A DNA stretch of 64,000 nt. Origin: Cercis canadensis. Taxonomy: Eukaryota > Streptophyta > Magnoliopsida > Fabales > Fabaceae. Numbering within the stretch: position 1 is the stretch's first letter; each line of letters opens with the position of its first letter. Shown here piece by piece: positions 49,532-62,383 of this stretch. The stretch spans positions 1,072,825 through 1,136,824 of the forward strand of contig QAOA01001448.1 in assembly GCA_003255065.1 (NCBI GenBank), given 5' to 3'. Made by a program: the position numbers and the translations under genes. A model generated the notes under the pieces. The model saw only the letters and a program-made list of their open reading frames with translations. It was not told the origin of the DNA and did no database searches.

Positions 49532-52246
49532 ATGATGGCGAAGAACAAAGCAATGGCGTTTCTGTTTCTGTTTGCTTTGGGTAAGAACAAGATTTAGAGG
49601 AGAAATTTCTAATTTTTGATTGCAAATAGTAGTCAATTAGAAGCACACATTTCGATTTATTATAGTGTTTGTTTTGTGGGAAAAGCATGGTAGCAGAATC
49701 AATTGAGAATTTCGCTTCATTGTTGGTTCTCAAAAGTAAGTAAAACTGGAAGTGTTCTGGAATTGACATTTTTCTTTTCTTTCTTTTCCAGAATTTCTGT
49801 TAGGAATGGCTGTAGCAGCTGATGAATCTCCTAAGCTCGAAACTGTGATCGGTATTGATCTTGGTACTACTTACTCTTGTGTGGGTGTTTACAAGAATGG
49901 TCATGTAGAGGTTATAGCGAACGATCAAGGGAACAGAATCACTCCTTCTTGGGTTGCATTCACAGACACCGAACGTTTGATCGGAGAGGCCGCCAAGAAT
50001 CAAGCACCTCTCAACGCAGAACGCACAATTTTCGATGTTAAACGACTTATTGGAAGGAAGTAAGTGGATTTCCTCGAACTTTGAAGAGGTTCAATTTATG
50101 GGTTCTGTTTTCCAAATGTTCAGTTTAACTGGGTTTGGTTTGCTTTTATTGTTAGGTTTGATGATGCAGAGGTCCAGAGAGATATAAAGTTCTTACCTTA
50201 TAAGGTTGTGAATAAGGAAGGAAAGCCTTATATACAGGTGAAAGTCAAAGGTGAAAACAAAGTGTTTAGCCCTGAAGAGATCAGTGCTATGGTACTGACC
50301 AAGATGAAGGAAACGGCCGAAGCCTATTTGGGGAAAAAGATCAAAGATGCCGTTGTCACTGTTCCAGGTACAATAAACAACTTAGTCAACAATTTGTTCT
50401 ATATAATAAGTCTAATAAACTACTGGAATTTGGAAATGTGTTTACATTTTTGTTCTAATCACATTCTTTTCGTCGTTTATTACATACAGCATATTTCAAT
50501 GATGCGCAAAGGCAGGGTACAAAGGATGCGGGCACCATTGCGGGGTTAAATGTGGTTCGGATAATCAATGAGCCCACGGCAGCTGCTATAGCGTATGGAC
50601 TAGACAAGAAAGGAGGAGAGAAGAACATCCTGGTTTATGATCTTGGTGGTGGTACTTTTGATGTCAGCATCTTGACCATCGACAATGGTGTCTTTGAGGT
50701 TCTGTCTACCAGTGGAGACACCCACTTGGGAGGAGAGGACTTTGATCACAGACTTATGGACTATTTCATCAAGTTGATAAAGAAGAAGTACAACAAAGAC
50801 ATCAGCAAGGATAATAGGGCTCTGGGGAAGCTCCGAAGGGAATGTGAAAGAGCAAAGAGAGTTTTGAGTAGCCAGCACCAAGTCCGAGTTGAAATTGAGT
50901 CTCTTTTTGATGGCTTTGACTTCTCAGAGCCATTGACAAGGGCAAGATTTGAGGAGTTGAACATGGATTTGTTCAAGAAGACCATGGGGCCAGTGAAAAG
51001 AGCTCTGGAAGACGCAGGCTTGAAGAAGACAGATATTAATGAGATTGTATTAGTTGGAGGCAGCACTCGGATTCCAAAGTTGCAACAGCTCTTGATGGAC
51101 TTCTTTGACGGAAAAGAACTAAACAAGGGTATTAATCCTGATGAGGCTGTGGCATATGGCGCTGCAATCCAAGGTGGAATACTCAGTGGTGAAGGCGGGG
51201 ATGAAACTAAAGGTAACGAGCTACCAGTTTATTATGAATGACTTGCTATTTCTCGGGTAATTGGTTGGCGTTTATGGTCTAAGACTTGCACTTTTCAATC
51301 TTTTGCAGGCATCCTTCTTCTTGATATTACTCCTTTAAGTCTCGGGATCGAGACAGTTGGTGGTGTCATGACAAAATTGATACCAAGGAATACTGTTATT
51401 CCAACTAAGAAGTCTCAGATTTTCACTACTTACCAAGATCAGCAAACCACAGTTTCCATCAAGGTGAGAGAATAAACATGACATTTGGCGCTTGCTTATA
51501 TTACTCCATGCATATATTCCATATGAACGTGTTTAATCTCTAAATTCAGGTTTATCAAGGTGAAAGAACCTTAACGAAGGATTGTCGTGAACTTGGGAGA
51601 TTTGACCTGTCAGGCATTCCACCTGCCCCTAGGTAATCCTAATTCTATGATGTCATAAAGTAGACTTGGATATTGTTATATTCTTCACTGTGATTGTTGA
51701 ATGATATATTTTTATGTAGTTTCTCACCCTTGTGTTGACATTGCTTGCACTTGCAGGGGAGTTCCTCAAATAGAGGTTACTTTTGAGGTTGACGCCAATG
51801 GTATTTTACATGTGAAAGCAGAGGATAAGGCAGCAAAGAAATCCGAATCAATCACAATTACTAATGATAATGGGCGCCTTAGTCAGGAAGAGATTGAGAG
51901 GATGGTGAAGGAGGCAGAGGAATTGGCTGAAGAGGACAGGAAGGTTAGAGAACGAATTGATGCTAGGAATAAGTTGGAGACTTACATTTACGACATGAGG
52001 AGCACAATCAACGACAAAGACAAGCTCGCAGATAAGATTGATTCGGATGATAAGGACAAGATAGAGAATACATTAAAGGAATCTCTTGAGTGGTTGGATG
52101 ACAATCAAAACGCAGAGAAATATGACTTTGATGAGAAATTGAAGGAGGTTGAAGCTGTATGCAATCCAGTTATCAAGCAGATTTATGAGAAAAGCGGTGG
52201 AAGCTCTTCTACCTCCGAAGGTGAAGAACCAAATGATGAACTGTAG
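49532..52246 (+). CDS. BIP: Luminal-binding protein BiP (ER HSP70), NDEL terminus
   Basis: Seven exons, 49532-49580, 49792-50059, 50156-50367, 50490-51212, 51309-51463, 51550-51632 and 51757-52246, give 659 residues, close to the usual BiP length. A signal peptide (about residues 1-26, [20 protein letters not shown]) is split by the first intron. The ATPase domain carries [14 protein letters not shown] (about 36-49), [14 protein letters not shown] and [11 protein letters not shown]. The substrate-binding domain includes [13 protein letters not shown] and the lid helices. The protein folds secretory proteins and restrains stress sensors in the ER lumen. The C-terminus is NDEL, where plant BiPs normally end in HDEL; a single base (AAT for CAT) separates the two. 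The ERSE upstream and the somewhat divergent sequence suggest a stress-induced, BIP3-like paralogue (inference). Confidence 0.93.
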
Positions 52247-52604
52247 ATTTAGAACAGCTTTTACTTTTCTTCTGGGTTCTTCTTTGTTTTCCACACCTTC
52301 GAAGAATGTAACCAGCTGAGTTTTATTTTTGTTGTTCATAAAGCCAGTTTTGTATGTAACACCATTTCTTTTTTTGATCAAGTATGTAACACCATTTATA
52401 GATTATAAAAAAAAGAATTCAGGTTACGTTTTTATCTGCTGGCCTTGTTTTGCTTCGTTTTGAAACGTCTCTCCTGTGATAATGAAAGGTTCTAACTTCC
52501 AAGCAGTTCCATTCCAAGTCTATGGCAAATTAGGGGAAATGTGAAACAAAATAAAGAATGGCCAAATATTACCTTGGGGTTGAAATGACGACCCTTTGAC
52601 CCAA
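52247..52604. other. BiP 3' UTR and spacer
   Basis: This contains the 3' end of the BiP transcript. A short direct repeat, gtatgtaacaccattt, occurs twice at about 52350-52400. No gene is seen. Confidence 0.6.
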
Positions 52605-54128
52605 ATACTTTTTAATTTATTTATTTAAATATTATATTTTTAAAAAATAAAACAAAATCTAATGTGTAGGAACTATCAGACACACCGAATGCCACGCCGT
52701 GTGTCTCCATTGGACATGCCACATAATAGACGGCATGTCCAATTGGTTTGGGTTTATTCTCCTTTTCAAACAGACTTTTACTTTTGGCTTTGGTTTTTCT
52801 TCTCTTTAGCAAATTGACTTCAATAATATACTTTTACAAACTATTTGTATAAATAGAACAGTTTTTAAATTATTTATCTAAAATGAACAGTTTTGAATAT
52901 TTTATTAATTTTTAAACGAAAATGAAACACGCTTTATTTATATAAAGCATATATAAACTGAACATACTTTAAAACATTTGAATCAATCGCGTGTCTACTA
53001 TTTAAAAAAGGAGACTTGAAAAAACGTAGAAGTGAATACATTTAAGAGTCCTAAAGCTTGTTTACATTGAACATGCTTTAGGACTTTAGGTATGTGGGTC
53101 CTAAAGCGTAACTTGAGTCTTGTAATTGAATTGCACCAAAGCGTGTTCACGGACTTGTAAAGTTGCAAAAATGTATAACTCGTGGACAAAACCATGTTTG
53201 CTATGCAATAAATAAATAAATAGAGAAATAGATCTATTGAGCAACTAAGCGATATGCATAAAATTCAGCTTCATTTTTGCTAAATGTATCTTATCAAGTT
53301 TGATCCTTTCCCATATCAATATCCACTAAGTTTTTTTTTTTTGCCCCCCTCTCTTTTACAATTCAGTAAAGCTTGTAAACTATCTTCTCACTTCTAAAGG
53401 TTTGTGATGTCTTCTCTTTAAGGATTAGAACAAGGGAAAGAAGCTGAGAAGTGTAGTAACTTACAAAAATAATGAGAGTAAGGGATTGAACACACTTTGA
53501 CACAATTCAATTAAAAGACTCAAGTCACGCTTTAGGACCCACATACCTAAAGTCTTGCAGTGTGTTCAATGTGAACATGCTTTAGAGTATAAAGCATATT
53601 CTAAAGCGTGTTCACTTTTACGTTTTTCTAAGTTTTTCTTCTTGAATAGTAGACACGCCATTGGTTCAAATGTTTTTAAAGTGTGTTCAGTTTATATACG
53701 TTTTATACAAGTAAAACGTATTTCACTTTTGTTTGAAAATTAATAAAATATTCAAAATTACCCCTTTTAGTTAAATAGTTTAAAAACTGTCCCATTTATA
53801 TAAATAGTTTGTTAAAATGTATCAATTTGCCATTCTCTTATTCTAATTTGTAAAGCATGGCCGGCGTGTGAGTTTTTTTTGTCTTTTGTTTGGGTTTACT
53901 TTCTCCTCTTTAGACATGTATAATTTCAACATGAGAACATATCCATATAGGGAAGAGCTGATGAAAGCATTTAGAAAAAATGAAAAGACTAGATATGCTA
54001 TTTGCCACGTGACGTGTCTAATGGAGACATGCCGCGTGGCATTCCACGCGTCCAATGGTTTTTACAAGTTAGATTTTTTCTTATTTTTTTAGAAAGTATA
54101 CATTTAGGTAAATAAGTTAAAAAAGTAT
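52605..54128. mobile_element. Long-TIR (500+ bp) MULE-like foldback element
   Basis: Inverted arms of about 560-630 bp (about 52605-53165 and 53500-54128) enclose a loop of about 330 bp. Arms start atactttttaatttattta and contain a GC-richer block (ccacgccgtgtgtctccattgg), several copies of ctaaagcgtg/cacgcttta-type motifs and a segment related to the MITE at 20817-21101. Outside the left arm, accctttgaccc resembles the terminus of the autonomous MULE (ggtctttgacc), and the right flank has agtcaaaagacc. The true ends may therefore be about 52590 and 54177. I could not find a convincing duplication. It encodes nothing. Confidence 0.75.
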
Positions 54129-54177
54129 AATAGATATATAAATTTTGTTTCTGAATTGCAATATGAGTCAAAAGACC

Positions 54178-55001
54178 ATGAGGAATGATATCAAACGAAA
54201 ACGACAAGAGATAATTTTCGTTTCTTGTAAGTGGGCCGTAGAGACGGTGTCGTTTAAAGGCGATTTTGATATCTTCTCCTTCTAATGTTTTTGGCTTTTT
54301 GTAACTCAAAACATTTGGCGCGGTTCAGGCTCCGGAACGGAATAAGAACAGAAGATAGTTCATCAGGTAGGGCGCACGTATATACTGGAACTACAGCTAT
54401 TCCACTCGTCTCCATCTTGTGTTTCGATGCACCACTTTCTCATAATTCTGAAATCTCTCATTTGTTATGCTTTGTATACCTAGAATTTTGAATCGTACTA
54501 GTCGACCGCTTTGAACGATTTTTTTCTTCCCTCGTATTTTGGCCTTGAAAAAAAATTGAACCTTTTCTTTGGATTGCTGAGAAATGAAGGAGTGGCGATG
54601 AAATTGTAGTATTATCCATTTCGCTTATTGATCTGGCTTTATTAGCAGTAACGCCATTTGGTAATCTTATCACTTAATTCTTATCCTCTGGGTCACTTTT
54701 CAAAACTCAAAATGTGCGGTGACACGTTCTGTGCAAATTTATTTTAATTATTTCTTAATCAAACTACCATTGGTTTCCTAGGGACACTGGGAAAAGAAGG
54801 ATAATAAGTGTTTCAATTTCACTTTTCCCTCTTCAATAAGAATGCCCCTAGCAAGCTCTCTAACTACAAGGGGATGTTTCTTGTTTCCGTATTCGGCATT
54901 ATGCCCCTTTCATATAGTTCTACTAATCTTTGTTTCTATTACACATTATTGTTTAAGGTGTGTGCTTTCTTCAGTTGGCACTCTTGTTATCAAGGAATGC
55001 C
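54178..55001. other. RECQSIM promoter and probable 5' leader
   Basis: No coding exon is supported here. A leader exon near 54320-54363 with donor tcag|gtaggg and an acceptor ttcttcag near 54974 would make a 5' UTR intron ahead of the start at 55002. This is plausible but unproven. Confidence 0.45.
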
Positions 55002-58000
55002 ATGGAAGGGAAGAACATGTCTTCCGATGAAGTTATTGCAGAAATGCTTGAAATGGGGTTTGACTATTCCAATATTGTGATAGCCCTAAAAGCAGTGGGA
55101 CCTTTCATTAATAGCGCGGTGCAGTATATCTTGAATGGTGCTGGTAGAAATAGTTGTGGAGCATCTACTACTAGTAGTTCAAAATTCCATGGTGGCAGTG
55201 GGAAAGCTCTTAGAAAAGGAGCCTTGCGCTCATCACGTTCTTCAAGTCAAGTTCGACAGTCTAGCATACTGGACCATTTCCAATCCAATGATAAAACTAA
55301 AGAGAGCAAGAGTGATGACGCTGTAGATGTGCTAGCTTCTAGGTTTGAAGTTCTTCCACGCAATGTGGAAGTGCAGAAGGAGCCTTTATCTGACGTCGAT
55401 GTTGATCTCAATATGCAGTCCGGATTATGTATAGTTAATTCTATGGAAGAATTTGATATTGGATCAGATTGGGAGCAGAAAGTTAGCAGTGTCTTGCAAA
55501 AGCATTTTGGTTTTTCGTACATAAAAGGTTTTCAAAAGGAAGCCCTGAGTGCTTGGGTAGCTCATAAAGACTGTTTTGTCCTGGCTGCAACAGGATCTGG
55601 TATTATCATTCTTTAGCTTTGCTTGCACCTGTTATGTTGCTATTGTGCATCTAATTCATAATTAGCATTTGGCAGGAAAATCTTTGTGCTTTCAGATTCC
55701 TGCATTATTAACAGGGAAGGTGGTGGTTGTGATTTCACCTTTAATAAGCCTGATGCATGATCAATGCTTAAAGCTAGCAAGACATGGAGTGTCTGCTTGC
55801 TTTCTTGGATCTGGGCAACCTGACAATACTGTTGAACAGAAAGCCATGAGAGGAATGTATAGTATAATATATGTCTGTCCAGAGACACTTCTAAGGTAAG
55901 TTTGGGGACATTGATGCTTTATTGCTTGTACTGATAATCTTCTTCTTCATTGTCCTGCTCTTTCTTTTCTTCATCTTACGCTTGGTTCCTGTAATACAAT
56001 CCAATGTAGATTGATTAAACCACTGCAGAAGCTTGCAGAAAGTCGTGGAATTGCTTTATTTGCAATTGATGAGGTACATTGTGTTTCTAAATGGGGCCAT
56101 GATTTCCGGCCAGACTACAGGTCTGTATTGCCCCTTCTGTTGCACATCATTTTTCCATTTTTCGGTCTCTATATCAACTTTCAGTCCATTCCAACATCCA
56201 TAAGAATGATTTCTGTTGCCATGATTGATGATTGGGATTATAACATGTAGATTAATTCTTTTAATAATGTGTTCTCTTGTTTCAGACGACTGTCTGCACT
56301 GAGGGAAAATTTCACTACTAGCAGGCTAAAATTCCTGAAATTTGATATACCTCTGATGGCTTTGACAGCTACAGCAACAAACCGTGTTCGAGAAGACATT
56401 CTAAAGTCACTACGCATGTCGAAAGAAACAAAGATTGTGCTCACTTCATTTTTTCGATCTAATTTACGCTTTTTGGTGAGTTTGTTAACGATGAGATGTA
56501 TAATCCCCTCTTCCTACAGCTTCTTGTTTTTACTCAATAACATATGTGATTTGCTGTGGCTTCATACAGGTAAAACATAGTAGAACATCACCATCTTCTT
56601 ATGAGAAAGATTTTCGCAAATTAATTCAACTATATGACAGAAAGAAGAAGACTGATGAAAAGAAAAAAGCATTCATCTCAAGGGAATTAGATGATGTGTC
56701 CAACAGTTCTGATGTTAGTGGGATCTCTGAGACAGAAAATGTTTCTCCTAGTGATTTGGATGATGACCAAGTTGATTATATTGAAGGAGATATTAGTGCA
56801 ACGTGCTCAAGAAACTCAGATGGTTCTATAAAGGGAAAAGAATTATCAATAGAGTACCTGGAAAATGATATTGATATCTTTCAAAGTGTGGATGACTGGG
56901 ATGGTACTAATCTTTCAGCTATTGAGACATTATGGGTCCTAATGAATATGGTTGAAACTGACAGCAATTCTAGTGCTAACAGTTGGTGTGGGGGGGGGGG
57001 GGGGNCGGGGTGTTCAATCTCATCAAATATTCCTTTCCTGATTATTAACTTTGTATCTTGATGACTGATGAACATGCAGTTGCTTGTGGTGAATTCTGTG
57101 GACAACCTCCTCAAAAGGAGTGGGAATTATGTGATATCAATGATCCACCTAAAAAGCCAGAAGAAAGACTCAGACTTTGTAAAGAGCCTTTAGAACAAGG
57201 ACCAACAATTATATACGTACCCACTCGGAAAGAAACACTGAGAATCGCAAAGTATCTATGTGAGTTCGGTGTGAAGGCTGCTGCGTATAATGCATCGGTA
57301 TGGGTTATATGTTGTACTTAATATAATTTGAATACATGAATATTCTAGGTTGGATAAGCAGTACTCTACTTTTGCTCATAAAACTCAAGAGTAAGCTAGT
57401 TAGATGTACCCCTCCCTTCACCCAAAAGTAAAGTGTAGGCTCTGGTAGAAGTTAAAATTTATTAGGGGAATTGTGTCTATGTTTTGATTGGGTTCATAAA
57501 GTTGATGTTTAGATGTACTTATTTTCCCATAGATTGTCTTCCCTAAGAAGCAAAAGAATTTAAACTGTACTTTTTTCTTTTGGATAATAGAAGTAATTTT
57601 ACAGGTGAGAAAACTTTAAAATATTCTACTTCTTATTATGCTTTCCGATTTTAGTTTTAAATGTTCATCATGCTTTACTGTGAAGTTGACCCTACCAAGC
57701 TTGATAAACTATTCTTTTAGAAACTTCTTGCTGCACTTTCTCCTTGCACTGGCGAAATTATCTCTCTTGTTAGGTACTAAACTGATTTGTGAACTTAATT
57801 TCTTTCCTCAGCTGCCTAAATCACATCTAAGAAGGGTTCACAAGGAGTTTCATGAAAACACTTTAGAGGTATGGATCTCCTGCCTGAACAATAGTTAACT
57901 GAAGTCCGACTTTGATGTTTTCCTACCTAACTATATCTTTTGTTTAAAAAGAGACCAACACCATATATTTGAATTAATGTTACCATATATGCCACCATTT

Positions 58001-61000
58001 AACTGTAAAAGTTTGATGTGCCAAAGTTGGATAGTAGTCTTAATATCGTTACTTGCTAGACAGCTTTACAGTTCTTACTCGAAATTTGAAGTACTCATAT
58101 CAACTTCTCTCTTGACCTTATTCATTACAACTTCTTATATCTTTGTTGTGTTATTCCCCTAATTCTTGTAAGTGAAAAACCAGAATCAACTGTATGATAT
58201 CTAGTTGGACTCAATAATTAGACATAAAGTGAGTAATTCTCTTCAGTTCTTTTGGTTTAGTTTTGTTGGCCATTGAAGTTTCAGGCTTCACTTGATACAC
58301 CATCTCTTTATAACTGAACTATGTTTCTTTTTTTTTTTTTGTGAGATAAATCTTTGCAGTTTTGGCGGTTTCAACAATGTTTCTCCAATTATGAGTAAAT
58401 GTTATTAGTAACTAACACTTTTTAAAAATATCTATGAACTGTTTATTTAAAACTTTTGTGACTTCTTTGAATTGTTTGTTTAATATGTGTGCTTCATTTC
58501 ACTTACCCATTGTTTTCAATTTTGAGACATATAGCTCTGAATTGTTTCTACCAGTGTTTGTCCTTGTGTTGTTGTCTGAGGATACCACATAAAATCAATT
58601 ATTTTCATCATTCCAGAACCACATAGAGGTTTTGTTGATTGAGTGCTATACACATGTGTTTTATAACTTTCAGGTTGTTGTTGCAACAATAGCATTTGGA
58701 ATGGGGATTGACAAATCAAATGTCAGAAGAATTATCCACTATGGTTGGCCGCAGGTCTGTCTCTTGAACACAGTCTTACTCACCTAATTATTTGGAGTTT
58801 TTCTATATTTCCCTGTGCATTGATGCTCCTGGTCTGTGTAGCAGTGCAAATTCTTAGTTGGTGTGCATGTGAATGCTGATCTACAGTGTGCTTATTATGC
58901 TTACATGCATGTTCAATGCATTCACTTAACTCATCAATTGATCTAATTTGATCAGAGTTTGGAAGCCTACTACCAAGAAGCTGGTCGGGCTGGACGAGAT
59001 GGGAAAATAGCAGATTGCAGTGAGTCAATTTATAACTCTAGAATATATTTTATCACCTCGTCATGCTGTGTTTTAGTTAGTTTCTGGATATAAATTTTAA
59101 ACTCCTTTTGTTCCCTTGATTCACATAAATAGTAAATTGCTTCATTCTGAGTGTCAAAGTGTGTGTAAGATTTACTATAATTTAGTTCTTTCACCCCACA
59201 TATATTATAAATTCTATGACAATCATTTGAATTTGATTTTTCTCCTATTTCACACAGTTCTATATGCAAACCTGGCAAGAATGCCTTCCCTTTTGCCAAG
59301 TCATAGAAATGACGATCAGATCAAACAAGCATACGTCATGTTGTCTGATTGTTTCAGGTTTGCATTGATAATTACATCGTTTTTTAGCTTTGCTATTCAG
59401 TAAAGTTTATGACAGAGGATTGTTGAATATATGCAGATATGGAATGAATACTTCATGTTGTCGAGCAAAGACGCTTGTGGAGTACTTTGGAGAGGATTTT
59501 GGTCATCAGAATTGTCTCTTGTATGTAAAGTGTGCTCACCATATATTATGTTTCAACTGCGATTGAAATGAAGCTATATTCTAAAATAGTATAATTTGAG
59601 CAACCTGTATGTATTTCAAATTCAACCAATATCTGGTATGGAGGTACCCTGTCTGCTGCTTCAGCATATTCACTTGCTTTTGTAATCAAGGGATAAATGC
59701 CTAATTTATATTATTTTATGTTGTGGCTGCATCAGATGGTCTTATGGTGATTTTTTGAGTTATTTAATAATGCACGTAAATCTTTATGGCAATCTTTGAT
59801 GTACCTTTTTTGGTGCAGATGTGATGTGTGTGTTGATGGACCACCTCAAATGCAGAATCTGAAAGAGGAGGCATGTATTTTTCTTCAAGTTGTAGCTGGC
59901 CATTATGTAAGTCCAATAATTTCAGTTTTATACTTGGTACACTTTCAATCAATTCTTTGTCTTAAATGGATTTATTTCATGTTCTTGAATCTTCTGCACT
60001 TTGGCAGCATATTTAAACCTCATGATATCCTTCTCCATGTGTTCATTGGATTTATTAGTTAAACAAATGCATTCTGTCTTCTTGTGTTACTGCCTAAATC
60101 TAAGCTTTGTGGAATTTTTATGGTCCTGGGATTGGATTTTGTACATTCCAGAAGAAAACTAATTCAACACAAACTTCGAATTTGCAGGGGCGTGGCTATG
60201 ATTTGGATCGCTCATATGATGAAGAAAGAAGACTAGGAGAGAGGCCAAATCTGAAGATGTTTGTTAGAAAGATAAGGGAGCAGGTTACACTTCGTGTTAT
60301 TGATATCACTCAGTGTGTGCACGCGTCTGCTTATGACACGTATTTTGGATGTCCTATCAGGTTACTGAGGCATGTCAACAAGTTTTAACTATTTTCACGT
60401 TATTGTCTTATGCAGTCTCCAAAATTTACAACCACAGATATATTATGGTGGAGAGGTCTTGCTCGAATTATGGAAGTTAAAGGTTACATCAGGGAGGGGG
60501 ATGACAAAGTATGCATAACTTTCCCAGCTAGAACTTTCTTGTTCTTGTTTATTCATACCACAAAAGCCTTCATCAGAAAGATATTTCTGCATTCAAGTGC
60601 AACTGTGGTTGCCTGCTGCAATTATGCCTTTTTTTTTTTTTTTTTTTTCAATTCTGTCAATGCTGTTATTATGTTCTTCAAACATTCCACTTCTGAACTC
60701 CGACCAAAACTTCTGCATGCAATGTTTCTTGCTTTGCCGTGCTGCTATTTATGCATGGTGCTCTGTACTATGAGTTTGCATTTATAATTCTACCTTGGTC
60801 TGATCTCAACTATTTTTATTGCTTTACAGACTCATGTTCAGATAAAATATCCGGAGGCAACAGAATTGGGATTGGAATTCGTGAAATCCATCAGCGAGCA
60901 AGCTTTCTATGTTTACCCTGAGGCAGATATGCTGCTTTCAAATGAAACTCGCAAATCATATTCCTCCTTCTCAGAATGGGGAAAAGGCTGGGCAGATCCA

Positions 61001-61159
61001 GAGATTCGTCGTCAGCGCTTGGAAAGAATGCAACTCAATAGAAAACCAATGATGCTGCGAAATCCAAAAAAATCACGAAAGAGAAAAGCTAATAAAATTA
61101 AACCTGACCTGAGGACCTCTCGGGCGAGACTAGCAGCGAAACTCAAAAAACTTAAGTGA
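55002..61159 (+). CDS. RECQSIM: RecQ helicase RECQSIM (Q-like SIM)
   Basis: Fifteen exons give 887 residues: 55002-55599, 55676-55895, 56010-56120, 56286-56475, 56570-56903, 57080-57297, 57812-57868, 58674-58754, 58956-59019, 59258-59357, 59437-59520, 59819-59906, 60188-60283, 60416-60508 and 60830-61159. A UBA-like segment ([20 protein letters not shown]) opens the protein. The helicase core has Walker A (AATGSGKS, about 194-201), DEVH (about 293), [13 protein letters not shown], then [30 protein letters not shown] and [10 protein letters not shown]. An acidic insertion of about 110 residues (373-484) separates the two RecA lobes, which is the hallmark of the plant-specific SIM type. Zinc-binding cysteines follow ([15 protein letters not shown]). 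The C-terminus is highly basic ([12 protein letters not shown]). The enzyme unwinds DNA 3' to 5' in the nucleus. An N at 57005 lies in intron 5 and does not affect the frame. Confidence 0.94.
57005..57005. other. Undetermined base in a poly(G) tract
   Basis: One N sits within a run of about 20 G, inside the fifth intron of RECQSIM. The G-run length is uncertain. The exons on both sides are intact. Confidence 0.95.
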
Positions 61160-61537
61160 TATGCCAAACTCACATGGTTATTCAAACATACTCATTCACA
61201 TCTACAAGTGGATCTTCATAAATGGTCATCTCAATTTTGTCAAGATAAATTGTAAAGTTTTCTAGAGTATTGTTACCATTTCTTCTCCTTCTCTTAAAGA
61301 AAGTGGCTCTGTACAGCACGTGTATGTGGTTGTGTTCTTTCTCTGTTCTTTGACGAATGTATCTCTTGTGTATCGTCACTAATCACGCTGATTTTGGAGC
61401 AACAGATCTAAGGTATAGTTGTTCATCAAGCTGCTTTGTTAAAAGAACCAAGGGATAAAAAGAAAGTGCCATGCACGTCTATCCTTCGATTTAAAATATT
61501 TATATAGAAAATATTTGCGGAAATCACTACCGCTGAA

Positions 61538-61608
61538 GCGCATCTGGTGTAGTGGTATCATAGTACCCTCCCACGGTACTGACCGGGGTTCGATTCCCCG
61601 GATGCGCA
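61538..61608 (+). tRNA. tRNA-Gly (CCC anticodon)
   Basis: The 71-nt gene folds as a tRNA: acceptor stem GCGCATC/GATGCGC, D arm around ggtgtagtggtatca, anticodon stem GTACC/GGTAC with loop CTCCCAC (anticodon CCC), and T arm CCGGGGTTCGATTCCCCGG. The A discriminator is encoded and CCA is not, as in eukaryotes. The internal A box (TGGTGTAGTGG) and B box (GGTTCGATTCC) are intact, so Pol III can transcribe it. Confidence 0.97.
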
Positions 61609-61610
61609 GA

Positions 61611-61615
61611 TTTTT
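61611..61615 (+). terminator. Pol III terminator of tRNA-Gly
   Basis: A run of five T on the coding strand starts two bases after the tRNA 3' end, the standard Pol III stop signal. Confidence 0.85.
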
Positions 61616-62383
61616 GATGCGGCGTTGCGGCCGTGTTTTCTTTCCCCCCACTTTTCCAGTCTAGTGCCTCCTGATTCCTCAATTCTCAAGCACGTAATTT
61701 TGCTGTAGTTTCTTTAATCCAAAATTCACATCTTCCATCATTAAATTAAGGGCCGAAATGGATCACACTCACAGCAAGTTTCTACTAGTGAGAATAAAAT
61801 TGATCTCAGAATTTAGAACACTAATAACCAACGAAGTACTTTCTATCAATATCAAAAAAATGATTAACGATTTTTTCTTACAAACTGAATGTCATGTAGT
61901 ATTAGGAGGGGGAAAATCCAGAACATGACATATAGGAGGTAAACTAATCTTTCTTGTTTAAAATTTGAAAAAAAGTTTATATTTAAAAATAAATGCATTG
62001 CAGTAAATTTAAGGGATAAAACATACAAGTAAACCCCCCCTCCCTTTCAGATTATGCATATGATGATCTCAATTGATTTCTTATACGCAAAATCTAAGGG
62101 GAAAAAAAAGATAGGCGTCATATATCTTCAGAATCTAATGCAATGCATTCATCTCAACCTAAACGATTAGATTATGACCAAACTTTATAAGATGATTATA
62201 TTACTATTAAAACTCAAACTAAGCAAAGGATTAAGCAAGAAGTGTTTTACATAAAGGGCTGGGGAGGGGGAATAGGTAATTAATTCATGTTCAAGTAATG
62301 TCGTGCTTCCAGACTAAAGCAAAGTATCTAAGGCTCTGCAATATTTTATTTCTTGTTACACTTGTTCAACCATCAACAACTTG
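61616..62383. other. Intergenic, upstream of the small protein gene
   Basis: This is AT-rich spacer with G-rich patches (ggctggggagggggaat near 62257). It is the likely promoter of the gene at 62384. Nothing else is supported. Confidence 0.55.

Noticed and set aside
53220..53285. Possible copia RNase H relic (AEFYAY-like) on the minus strand in the loop of the long-TIR element
   Set aside because: Only about ten residues match loosely; too short to support a retrotransposon call.
56940..57060. Apparent loss of frame in RECQSIM at the poly(G)/N tract
   Set aside because: The tract lies in an intron with donor at 56904 and acceptor ending 57079, so the coding frame is unaffected.
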